Assembly (NCBI GenBank): GCA_948567375.1
Contig: OX419762.1
Span: 24,940,608 to 25,004,607 of the forward strand
DNA: 64,000 nucleotides
Source: Lunularia cruciata
Taxonomy: Eukaryota > Streptophyta > Marchantiopsida > Lunulariales > Lunulariaceae
Reading direction: 5' to 3'
A program made the translations under genes and the position numbers. Each line of letters starts with the position of its first letter. The stretch's first letter is position 1. Under the pieces are notes generated by a model. That model was not told the origin of the DNA. It searched no databases and saw only the letters and a program-made list of their open reading frames with translations. Positions 1 through 8,959 of the stretch are shown piece by piece.

Positions 1-407
1 TGCTATATGATATCAAATCTGCATAATTTATAGCCACGACCAAAAGATGTATCCATGATCAAGAATCCCTTCATGCTATATGAGTGTACGCTCTCGAATG
101 CATTAATAGTTTAAATTCTTCAATGGGGTACGGAAACCTGACCTGGAAAAGGATCTCAAATATTCAAGTACTCGTAAAATCAACTACATACGTACCGGCC
201 AAATTTGGCAGTAGATGTATGGAAGATACGTCGTGTTCTAAGGCTGGACTTAATAGTTGACGTTCACTTAAGGGGGCTGTTAATGGCACCCGATTGGAAA
301 CACAAGCATCTACATCAACGATGGATGTTTCCTGTAATCTGATTCAGTTGAATGTGAACCTAAGCTACTTACAATTTTCAAGACAATGCATGATATATCT
401 GTGTGTA
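1..407. other. 3' flank of the PITP gene
   Basis: No gene or repeat is recognised here. As the PITP gene is on the minus strand, this stretch is its downstream side and probably holds its 3' UTR and polyadenylation region. I see no strong canonical AATAAA close to the stop codon that would fix the transcript end. Confidence 0.4.
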
Positions 408-1889
408 CTAGACTTTCTTACTGGAAGACTTTCTTGATTTGAGCGCAGACAAAGGTGTGTCAACAACATCAACAGACTGACGAGGAACCGCCGACTGATC
501 GCTTTCATTGATTGGAGTGACAATTCCACTGCCCTTGGTCCCTTTCTTAAGAGAAAGTGCTTTGGCCCATCCTATAGCTCGGTCCAGAACATCAACGCAT
601 TTCGACACCTCGTTGCTGGCCCCTTCGTCGATATCGGCATTTATATTGTTGTATTGCTGCATCTCCCAACTCAAGGTGTGGCCCTGGTTGTAGTGGTTGG
701 CATTGAATGATTCGGAAGATCCAGTTCTTATGAGATGAGATCTCTGGCGCACTGGCTTCTCGTCTCCAGCTGGTTGCGGTGCAAGTTTGAGGTTTGTTTG
801 CTCTAACTGGTTGTGCGATGGCATTGGGGGTGCTGAGCTGCTAGATTTTGTTGCTTTCGGTGAATCGAGAAATTCTCTATCGGTTGCAGACACCGTTGTA
901 ATTCCCACGGAGAAAGATGGCCCGACCAGACTCATACTTGGCTTCCTCCTCAAACTCCTCGTGCTATTATTATTGGATTTATTCGCACTCGGGGAAAGTA
1001 CACCACCTTCTTCGCCTACCCCGTTTGGATCGAGAGGACCGCTTTTCGCCTCTTCTCCGTCCTCACATCCTACGTTCTCCCCGTCTTGTCCCTCTCCATT
1101 CTCCTCCTGAGTCAACCTCCTCAGCGCGGCCGCTCGAGCTCGCCTCATAGCTTCCGCGGTCTCGGCCTCCATCCTTCTCACATCCGCCATAGTAAGACCG
1201 TGCCACTCATCCAGCCAGCAGAAACATTTCCGATGGCCCTCGAGAAGGATCTTTCTCTGAGCATTTTTTGCAATGAACTTCTCAATTCTAGAGCCGAAAC
1301 CCCAGTAAGGCACATCCACAGTAACGCATTTATACGCACACATGACAGGCTCACATCTCTGCTGCCAGCCTTCCTTCAAAGGTCCCCTTCCTGTCTTCTT
1401 TGAACTAAAGAGAGCAGGATCCTCCTCCTCCACGTAATTCTCTACCTGATCCATGGCTATATCTATGTACTCCACCTGACGCTTTTTCACAGTCTTGGCA
1501 TCCAAAGCCAGCGCGTTCTCTGTCGTTGCTCGATCTGCAACATGGTTGGTTTCAACCACAAGCTTGAATTTGCTCAGAAAGGGGCATTTCAGCATTGTGG
1601 TACACCGTGGATACGCATTCCATGCTTCTTCCTCAAGAATCAAAGCCTTCTTCGGGAGCAAACTGACTAGCCAACTGGGAAGCTTGCTGGCCAAATGGTA
1701 CACCTTGTGTGTGTACTGGCCCTTCCGACCTTCTTCTTCGAACGGTTCATTTTTCAAGACCTCCACGCCGTCTCCACTATCACCAGTCGACTCACTGGCA
1801 CTGTATTTCGCTACCATATAAAGTTGTGCTATCTCATACTCTTCCATCGTGAAGGGAAGAGGAATCCTGTATTCGTATATCATCACCAT
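408..1889 (-). CDS. Class I phosphatidylinositol transfer protein (IP_trans / StART-like) with long C-terminal extension
   Basis: Predicted soluble lipid-transfer protein that would exchange phosphatidylinositol and phosphatidylcholine between membranes. The 493-codon frame opens with the family N-terminus (MVMIYEYRIPLPFTMEEYE), so the ATG at 1889 is well supported. Class I hallmarks follow in order: VEVLKNEPF (~42-50), KGQYTHKVYHL (~56-66, holding the Thr and Lys that bind the inositol headgroup in animal PITPs), EKAWNAYP-like EEAWNAYP (~87-94), EEDPALF (~155-161), KTGRGPL (~165-171), CAYKCVTV (~184-191), FCWLDEWHGLTMADVRRMEAE (~223-243, split here by family convention at the Leu). The animal membrane-docking Trp-Trp is Tyr-Trp here (~195-196). 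The lipid-binding domain ends near residue 255, the usual family length. About 240 further residues are low complexity, rich in Ser, Asn, Gly and charged residues, with basic Ser-rich patches (RRKPSMS, RQRSHLIRTGS) and a basic end (SRKSSSKKV). It is free of introns, which could be native or reflect a retrocopy. Function is inferred from homology only. Confidence 0.9.
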   Translation of the reverse strand: MVMIYEYRIPLPFTMEEYEIAQLYMVAKYSASESTGDSGDGVEVLKNEPFEEEGRKGQYTHKVYHLASKLPSWLVSLLPKKALILEEEAWNAYPRCTTMLKCPFLSKFKLVVETNHVADRATTENALALDAKTVKKRQVEYIDIAMDQVENYVEEEDPALFSSKKTGRGPLKEGWQQRCEPVMCAYKCVTVDVPYWGFGSRIEKFIAKNAQRKILLEGHRKCFCWLDEWHGLTMADVRRMEAETAEAMRRARAAALRRLTQEENGEGQDGENVGCEDGEEAKSGPLDPNGVGEEGGVLSPSANKSNNNSTRSLRRKPSMSLVGPSFSVGITTVSATDREFLDSPKATKSSSSAPPMPSHNQLEQTNLKLAPQPAGDEKPVRQRSHLIRTGSSESFNANHYNQGHTLSWEMQQYNNINADIDEGASNEVSKCVDVLDRAIGWAKALSLKKGTKGSGIVTPINESDQSAVPRQSVDVVDTPLSALKSRKSSSKKV

Positions 1890-2546
1890 CGCCCCTGACT
1901 TCTATCCCCCGTGCAGATTTAGATGATCTACCTAAATTGATCCGTCACCGAGATATTCACCTCTCCAATGCTCCAATCGTGATTATCGATTGCGCAATCT
2001 GGACTAAAATTCGCTAATTACGGACCTCAAACTGAAAAGTACTTCATCCGCATCCACTTCAGAATCAGCACTTTTGTCGACCATGCGTAGTACCAATTGG
2101 ATTACCACTTACTAACTATACATAGCCTGCGATTCACTAATCAGATCTGACGAATTTCCTGAACAAAACGTGCTAGTACTATCATCAGTCGATCAAGTCC
2201 AGCAGAATGCATGCATCCTCAAGCCTGTATGAAGATGGGCTCGAGAGCAATCCAGCTAGCAGAAATCACAAGCAACAGGGAAGCAGTCTCAGCTCCCTGC
2301 TGTGTAGTATTCAGCGAGCCAAAGTGTTCGAGCAAAATGGTACTCACCCAAAACCGGAGCAAGCAGGCCTTCGAAAGGTAGTACGTACCCACTTACACTC
2401 TACCAACGGATCGACAATGGATGGATATCCCAATAAAGATCCCCTACGCTGATGCTGCAGCTTCTCAATGCGATCACTCACTCTACATAAGGTGAATTCT
2501 TCTATCTGCAGTAGTGGTCTGAACACGAACTCTCTCATCTAAGAAG

Positions 2547-2584
2547 CTCCAATTCGAGAATTCAAATTGGAGGTTCGAACCTCC
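2547..2584. repeat. Two adjacent short palindromes
   Basis: CTCCAATT at 2547-2554 pairs with AATTGGAG at 2565-2572, and directly overlapping it is the palindrome GGAGGTTCGAACCTCC. The second resembles a tRNA T-arm, but no acceptor, D or anticodon arm can be fitted around it. Confidence 0.5.
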
Positions 2585-2796
2585 AGGGCACTGTGAGAAT
2601 CATGGTGGATGGATCCTCATCTCTCGAGAGCAATGTGAATGTGGCGCATCTGGCACTGGCGCCTGACAGCTCTCCCTCCGGCTGCAGCATCGCTCTCTCC
2701 TCACGTCACGCGTCATACCATTCTCCACTGGCGCTCCCCTTACTAGAACACCTCCACACTCCAGTGCTCGAGAACCTCTGTCCACCCAGGAAATAT

Positions 2797-3213
2797 CTCG
2801 AGGTACCGGGTTCTGTAGAAACTCTCGACATCTCGTCCGGAATTTCAGAATATTCCTGGAATACCCACCTCCTTCACGTCGGGAATGCTCAAAATTCAGA
2901 ACCTGTATTCTCCCTGGTAATCTCGAGATACCGGACGTCGTATAAACTCGCAATATCTTTAAGGTTAAATTTTCGGCAATTTGCTGGATTTTAGGAATAT
3001 TGCGGGAACATTAGAGCGCCTGTCGCCCCTCAGGGGAGTATCTATCAAAGCGAAGGCCAAGGGTGGAGAAAGCAGAGCGAGGCGCCGAGAAGGAAAAGCC
3101 TTCTTCGAGCTACCGGATTCTGTCAAAACTCTGGATTTATGTTAGGTCTGCTTTCGGCTGAAGAATCTTTCTGGAACACCCACCTTCTTGGTGCCGGGAA
3201 TGTCCAAAATCAC
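2797..3213 (+). repeat. Diverged direct repeat, two to three units
   Basis: A unit with TCGAG-TACCGG followed by TTCTGT and AAACTC, then CTGGAATACCCACCT and CGGGAATG, occurs at about 2797-2905 and again at about 3104-3213. A third, shorter copy of the first part lies at about 2927-2960. The units are clearly related but diverged, so this is an old local duplication of unknown function. Confidence 0.55.
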
Positions 3214-4351
3214 AGGTGCAAACTACACGTTCCGCCGGTGCAGTGTGTTAAACCGATCTACCGAGCGCAGCGGGCTAACCAGACGCAGCGGTTACTTCCC
3301 AACTGTAGCGTAGGAGATCGCGATCAGAACCTGAGACCTGAGTGCGGAATGTGCACAAGATCTTCGCCGTCCCTACAACCGAGTATTTGAATGCAGGGTT
3401 GAATCAGTCACTGTTTAAGTCTGACAGCACGGGATCGAATGAGACACACTTATGGTGATTGACACTATTTTATTGCTAATTTTACAAGGAGCCAATGGTA
3501 TTGTCAGTGGCTCGCAATTTCAGTTGGAAAGTTCACAATTCTAAGAGGATATTGGTCCGTTGCATTTTTCTGAGTGGGAAGGCCCTGACATTAGGAAACA
3601 TGCATAACTCTCATCTCCATCCTCTATGCAACACTCCTCAAATTGCATTACGCACTTTTGATGTACTTCCCATTAAAAGCATAAGCCATGCACTAAGTTT
3701 TTACCAGTGTACTTGAAGTGATCAGCGAAGCTGCTTAGCTTCTCTTGACAAAACAAACAAAGAAAGTGGAGTAATCAATGAAGGACGTGGCCGCCAATCA
3801 ATCCGACGACAAGACTAAACACAACCCGGTTGGCGACTACAGTAACTGCAAACTCCGTTCAGAACCGACAACGACCCTACGGAACAGGGTTGACGGAGTC
3901 CGAGTTATACGAGAAGGCTCGCAAAGTTTAGCAGGTTCTTGTAAGAAGTATTTCCCTCGTTTTGGAACCAAACGGTTGTTATGGTTTTCGTGGCATGATG
4001 TCTTCTCGTCGTGAACTCCGGAGCAAATACGCCAAGTACAAAGACGTGAGATGAGTTACCATGTCCGGCGGACACCTTCAGGACAAGAACCTCTTTTGAG
4101 ATCCAAAATAGAACAGGTTGTGACTTTAGGTGCTGATATCACTGTTTAGTTTCTGCTTTGATTCTAACATTACTCACATCCCAAGACAAGAGACTGCCAC
4201 ACCAGTAAACTAATTTCGCTTTATGCAAAGCTGGTGATTGTATTGAACTGCTTCCGAAGATGAACTAATGTCTTGAGAATTTCCTCGTTGATTTCCGCGT
4301 AATTTTAATGCTTGACAGAGAGAATGTAGACTGTTACGATGTAAAGGTAAA

Positions 4352-4386
4352 CCCAATGGCCCCCCGGCGTCGGGGAGCCCGTTGGG
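4352..4386. repeat. GC-rich hairpin in AT-rich surroundings
   Basis: The left arm CCCAATGGCCCCCCG and the right arm CGGGGAGCCCGTTGGG are complementary apart from two mismatches and one extra base, around a four-base loop. An AT-rich stretch with a TATAAATT follows. Its role is unknown; it could be a terminator-like or mobile-element end structure. Confidence 0.5.
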
Positions 4387-4689
4387 TACTATAAATTTAA
4401 GTTCTATAAATGATGTGGGAGGTAAAAATATACACTTTAATGGACTTAATTTTCTGTCAAGGAGAGAAAATTAATTTCCGAATAGTAATAATTGATTTCA
4501 TCGGCTTTCCTGGCTTACTTACACACAACGAATACTCGATTGATTTATTGAGAATTTACAAAGGAGTTGAAATGACTAGTACGAAGTAACACAATAATTA
4601 ACATAGGTAGTCCACTCCGGCTTCATAATAACCATCATTGCCCCCGCTATACTTTGTCTCACAAGGTATCTACCTTACATGCATTATTC

Positions 4690-5580
4690 GGGCGAGGTTC
4701 ATTGGAGGACGTCTTCAGCTCCTCGGTTTCTTCCAACAGGGTCACAATTCAGTTCAAAAGTGATCGCAGTAGGTTCTCTTGCATCCCATCCTAAGACTAA
4801 CCTCCAATCGGATTCAGTCCAATGACTTTGGTTTCCTCTCTTTCCCTCCTCGTTTGGACCATTCTCACAATTGCTAGCCGCAATCTCTATCATGAACCCT
4901 GGAAAACCGAGATTCCAATTCCATTCTAAGAAAATGATCCAAAGTCGGTTCAAGAGTTCAAATCTGGCTACCATATCAACTTGTCTAATTACAGGATTTT
5001 GGACAGAGATGGCCAAAACCTGTCTTCCTCTCTTGAATGGCATTGTGCTCCTCTCTTCACTCAGCTTTGCAAAGAGAAATCCTATGACTCGGCTTGTGAT
5101 TCTAACACAATCCAGACAACTACTCAAAGGCATAAGCTAGTCTTTCAACATTGCAAACTCTCCTTGATGAAGTCTTGATTTTGTACTCATCTGATTCATA
5201 GTCCTTCTTCAGTCAAACCCTAGTCAAAAATCACCTCTTATGCATGCATTACTCTTGTCAATTTTGAATTTATCCTCCCACAAAGTAACCATTATTTTCC
5301 AGTCTACCTTCTTGGCTGGTACCGCCCGAGTCAAGGTTATTAAGGATCCTCGGATCGGGTCTTCATTTTGATGCAAAGTGTCCTCACTTTGGATCATCTG
5401 TCTTTCCAAGTCCAATCTGGGTCTTCATCTCCCTTGAGCCAAAGTTGACTAACTTGGGTCAGATTGGATCTCCTACTTCAGATCCAAACACACCAATTCC
5501 CCTCATCTAACCTCCTTTCTTACTTAAAAATACACTTTCTATCCTAAAAACTATCAAAAACAGAAAATGTGGGTACCATA
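4690..5580 (-). mobile_element. Giant-LTR family, 5' part of an LTR copy, 3' truncated
   Basis: In element orientation it starts at 5580 with TATGGTACCCACATTTT (family start TGTGGTACCCACATTTT), runs through the leader and into the LTR-borne reading frame, and stops abruptly near 4690 inside it. It was inserted in the C-terminal part of a gypsy integrase, whose coding sequence ends exactly at 5581. The continuation of that integrase and the 3' half of the LTR are missing, so a deletion removed both. Confidence 0.75.
4699..5133 (-). pseudogene. LTR-borne protein, N-terminal globular part
   Basis: The frame holds the conserved blocks found in all long copies of the family: VDMVARFELLNRLW, FLEWNWNLGFPGFM, EGKRGN and HWTESDWRLVLG. 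A frameshift follows, because the next conserved block (a Glu-Glu-Thr-Glu motif) is readable only in another frame near 4705-4735. It ends by truncation. See the copy at 20640-23212 for the domain layout. Confidence 0.65.
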
Positions 5581-5639
5581 TAGCCCCTCCCTCAAATGTG
5601 AGCATTCTTGCAAACATTGGTTTAGAGTCTTCCTTTGGA

Positions 5640-6840
5640 CTCCACTGTCCAATAATGATGTACTCTCCAACCATTTACTCTAGTGGCAAAAGGGTTTCCT
5701 TTCAAGTCTACCATTGAATAGAAGCATTCTCGAAAATGTGCATCACTTTGTATTGCCTCATCCACCTTAAGTACAACTTTCTTGGAAAGAATATTTGGAG
5801 ATTGTCATATAACAACACTAAGTCGCACTCAAAAATAGTAATAAGATGTAACCTCTTGTCATGCCTACCCTTCCTTGTATTTCCCTTGTAGTTTGGAGTG
5901 CAATCAGCTCGTTTTTCTTGCAGCCACATCAGCTATTGAATCCAAAGATCCTAACTTTCTTAGATAGGATACGGTATGACTGCACTTCAAACTCAACTGG
6001 TAATATGGTATGTAATCCATATGTTAAGAAATATAGAGTCTACTTAGTGGTAATCTTTTTAGTTGTCCTATATGTCCATAAAGTTGTAGGTAACTTTGTG
6101 TCCCAAGTAGGCATAATTGATTATCACCTTATTATAATTTTATAGAGTAACCCATTAGCGTTCTCTATCAACCCATTTGCTTTTTGGTTGTAAGGAGTTG
6201 TCTTCCAATGTTTAATTTGAAAATAATTTGTTAAAGCTTCCACAAGTGAGTTCAAAAAAATGAGTACCTTGATTATTCACTAATTCTAGAGGATATCCAT
6301 ATGTAGAGATGATGTTTTGGAAGAAAAATTCCACTATCATTTTTGCATCATCTTTTTGAGTTGCTTTGACCTCCACCATTTTAGTAGCATAATCAGTGCA
6401 TACTAAAATGTACCTCTTCTGGGTAAATTGGGTGACCAGTTGAAACAGACCCACAAAATCAATACACCATTTCTCAAATGGAGCCAATGGAAAAATTGGT
6501 CTCAAGGCCACTAGGAAGTAGATATTGGTTTCTCCATTTTTTGACAAGCATCACAACTTCTAATATGGGCTTGCATATCTTTATACATTGTAGGCCACCA
6601 ATGTCCTACCGCAAGGATTTTCTTAACAATATTCTTTAGTGCATAATGACCTCCCAATGCTTTCGAGTGTAGGAATTTTATTACTCCCTCTTACCTCATA
6701 AGCTTCCAAGCATCTATGAAGCATCTCATCCTTGCCCATCTGAAAAAAAATATTATGCTTGAGTTGATATGATCCCATTTTTCTGAGAAAGACTACCCTT
6801 TGTTCTAGATCCAATCCTCCAGAACATTGTATGTAGATAA
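5640..6840 (-). pseudogene. Ty3/gypsy integrase fragment
   Basis: Reading minus, the order is a zinc-binding-region remnant (YQLKHNIFFQMGKDEMLHRC near 6740), the integrase core (PFEKWCIDFVG, YILVCTDYATKMVEVKA, NIISTYGYPLELV near 6290-6480), the strand-transfer end (a Pro-Tyr-Asn-x-x-Ala-Asn-Gly block near 6180 and LPTTLWTYRTTKK near 6085) and the C-terminal GPY-like end at about 5590. Stops and frameshifts are scattered throughout. It continues the RNase H piece at 6960-7305 and forms one element with 17383-17591. Confidence 0.8.
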
Positions 6841-6959
6841 TGATATTCTATTGCATATATTGTACTTTGCATTGCAATCAAATGGTACAGCTCTTCATTA
6901 GGGAAATTTTCATCTATCTCTAAGTCTTGGTCCTAAGTTTCTAACCTGGATAGGAAATC

Positions 6960-7305
6960 CGCATTTGCATGCAAAGCTCCCTTCCTTTCTTGAATATGTG
7001 AATTCAATTACTACAAGTATACGTGAATTCTTGTAGTAATAGAATCCAATGTGCAATTTTCCTTGACAAGTCAGCCTTCTTCACTAATTGTTGCAGCTCA
7101 TAATGATCCACATGGAACAAAAAATTATATCCAACAAGTAGTGTCAAAACTTCTTGCAAGCATACACTAGTTTGAGTGCTTCCTATTTTGTATTGGTATA
7201 ATTCTTCTCTGCAATTGACAATTGCTTGTTGGCATAATAAATAGGATAATGTTTCTTCTTCATCCTTTTGGCTAAGGACTACTCCTATTGCCATGGATGA
7301 AGTAT
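6960..7305 (-). pseudogene. Ty3/gypsy RNase H domain, 5' end cut by insertion
   Basis: Contains MAIGVVLSQKDEE and FLFHVDHYELQQLV followed by IAHWILLLQEF, the RNase H pattern of Ty3/gypsy Pol. The sequence upstream in the element lies 10 kb away at 17383-17591. The giant LTR at 7306-17377 separates them with an AGTAT duplication on both sides (7301-7305 and 17378-17382), and the RNase H frame reads through without a stop if the insert and one AGTAT are ignored. Confidence 0.85.
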
Positions 7306-7599
7306 TGTGGTACCTACATTTTTAGTTTTGATGAGTTTTGAAGGAGAAGTGTATTGTTGAAGCCAAACTCAAGCTTAATGAAGAAGAAAAGAAGAGAATC
7401 ATGTGTTTGGCATAAACTCAAAGAAGTTGATCTTGGGTCAGAGTTAGAAGGACTTGAGTTGGACTTATGGAAGGATGGATCCAAAGTAAAGATACTTCAC
7501 AATGAGATGTGCAACCCAATCCAAAGAACCTATAACAAATTTTCCTTGGACCTAGCCAATCAAGAAAGTATAAGTAAAGAAAATGCCACCAAAGGGTAG

Positions 7600-8157
7600 T
7601 AATTAGAGTTTAGTGAGGAGTCATGCAATTTTCACATCAAATGTAGTGGCAAGGATTGAAGTACTGATCAGACTTTGTATCACCTTTGTAGCATGGAATT
7701 GGAATTTAAGTTTGCTAGGTTTCATGGCAGAAATTGTTCCCATCAATTCCAAACATGGCCCCAAGACAAAAGGGAAGAGAGGAAATCCAGCTCAATGGAC
7801 TGAGTCAGATTGGAGATTGGTCTTGAGTAGAGAAGCGGGAGAAGTAGGAGTCACCTTCTATTGGAAGAATGATTTTTTGGAAGAAACAACAGAGGTGAGG
7901 AATTCTTTCAGTGCTCCATGCTCCTTGCATAAAGAACAAGTATAAGGTGGGTAGCTATAAGGACCCAATATGAAGAAGTATAGTCAGCACTCTGATGGGA
8001 AAGTTTAAGCCATAGCAAACCACCTATGTTATTAAGCAAAATGTTATGTTCTTCCACCAAATGTTTGTAAGAGAAGTGGTTTCACCAAAGAGTAGGTCAG
8101 ATGATAAATAAGTGGAGAATATACATGCCACTCCATTACTTTGTACCTTTTGCAACC
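7600..8157 (+). pseudogene. LTR-borne protein, first half (plus copy)
   Basis: Conserved blocks are VARIEVLIRLCITFVAWNWN, KRGNPAQWTESDWRLVLS, then in shifted frames NKYKVGSYKDPI and the FFHQMF block near 8050-8070. The coding sequence is cut at 8157 inside the block that reads HYFALFAAHFYFGLNLL in the 39329 copy, and resumes at 11928 in the same frame after the nested LTR and one CAACC. Several stops and frameshifts make it a pseudogene. Confidence 0.7.
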
Positions 8158-8959
8158 TTTGACAACCCGGCAAATATCACTTTTGTAGTAATCAGGTAAG
8201 TAAAGTTTGTTCCCGCAGAGATACGAGTCAAAAATGACCAAATACAAAGCAAAGTAACAGTTTCAGTTCTTCTTGGTTGCGTCTTTAATCTCTCAAGTAG
8301 AAACCACACCCAAAAGAGAATAACAAGCACTAATTCTCAGTCTTGTCACAAATTCACACTTCTTAATCACAACTCCATCAAATCTTTCCAAACAATCTTG
8401 ATTGTGATGATTCAGGCTCTCCCAAAAATGACACTTCGCTGCAAAACAACTTTGCCTTAGAATTGTGTTCCACCCTTCCACTGAAGGCACAACTTCCTTG
8501 ATCAAAATTTCTTCACATCAACACTGCGCGGCACTCACAAATGCAGAATACTACCAACACTACAATTCCTCTCAGATCTATTAAGGCATTGCTTTGATTG
8601 CACTTCACTTAGGATCAAACACACAAAATGAAGATCAAGGCTGCGGAATCCAACATCCAAGCACATTGACTTGCACTTCAACATTCTCCACACACTCACA
8701 AACACAAGCACAAAGTTGATACTCGGAATCAAGCTCAAACAATGAGCACTACTTCACATCACTTTGCTTTATCTATTCTCAGAAATATGAGCACTGAACA
8801 ACATAAGACTGCAAATTCCACTCTTGAATAGTGAAGCAATCGATAGTTATCTTCCTAATGTACCTCTTCCTAACAACTCTACAAACCTACAGATCCGAAA
8901 TGACAATGCACCTCTTCATATCTGCCTCTTCAAATCTCAAATCGGTTACTAATCCAATC

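Larger units (their letters stand above)
1890..4689. other. Intergenic region upstream of PITP, no convincing gene
   Basis: This 2.8-kb stretch contains the presumed PITP promoter and some small open frames on both strands, none with recognisable domains or a family-like start. Its composition is more GC-balanced than the transposon mosaic that follows. It contains a hairpin near 2.56 kb, diverged direct repeats near 2.8-3.2 kb and a GC-rich hairpin at 4.36 kb, all listed separately. The mosaic begins at about 4690, where a truncated giant-LTR copy starts. Confidence 0.5.

Noticed and set aside
508-1821. Plus-strand open frames across the PITP gene
   Set aside because: They are antisense shadows of the well-conserved minus-strand frame and have no recognisable domain.
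2565-2590. tRNA-like T-arm GGAGGTTCGAACCTCC
   Set aside because: No acceptor stem, D-arm or anticodon arm can be placed around it; it is a simple palindrome.
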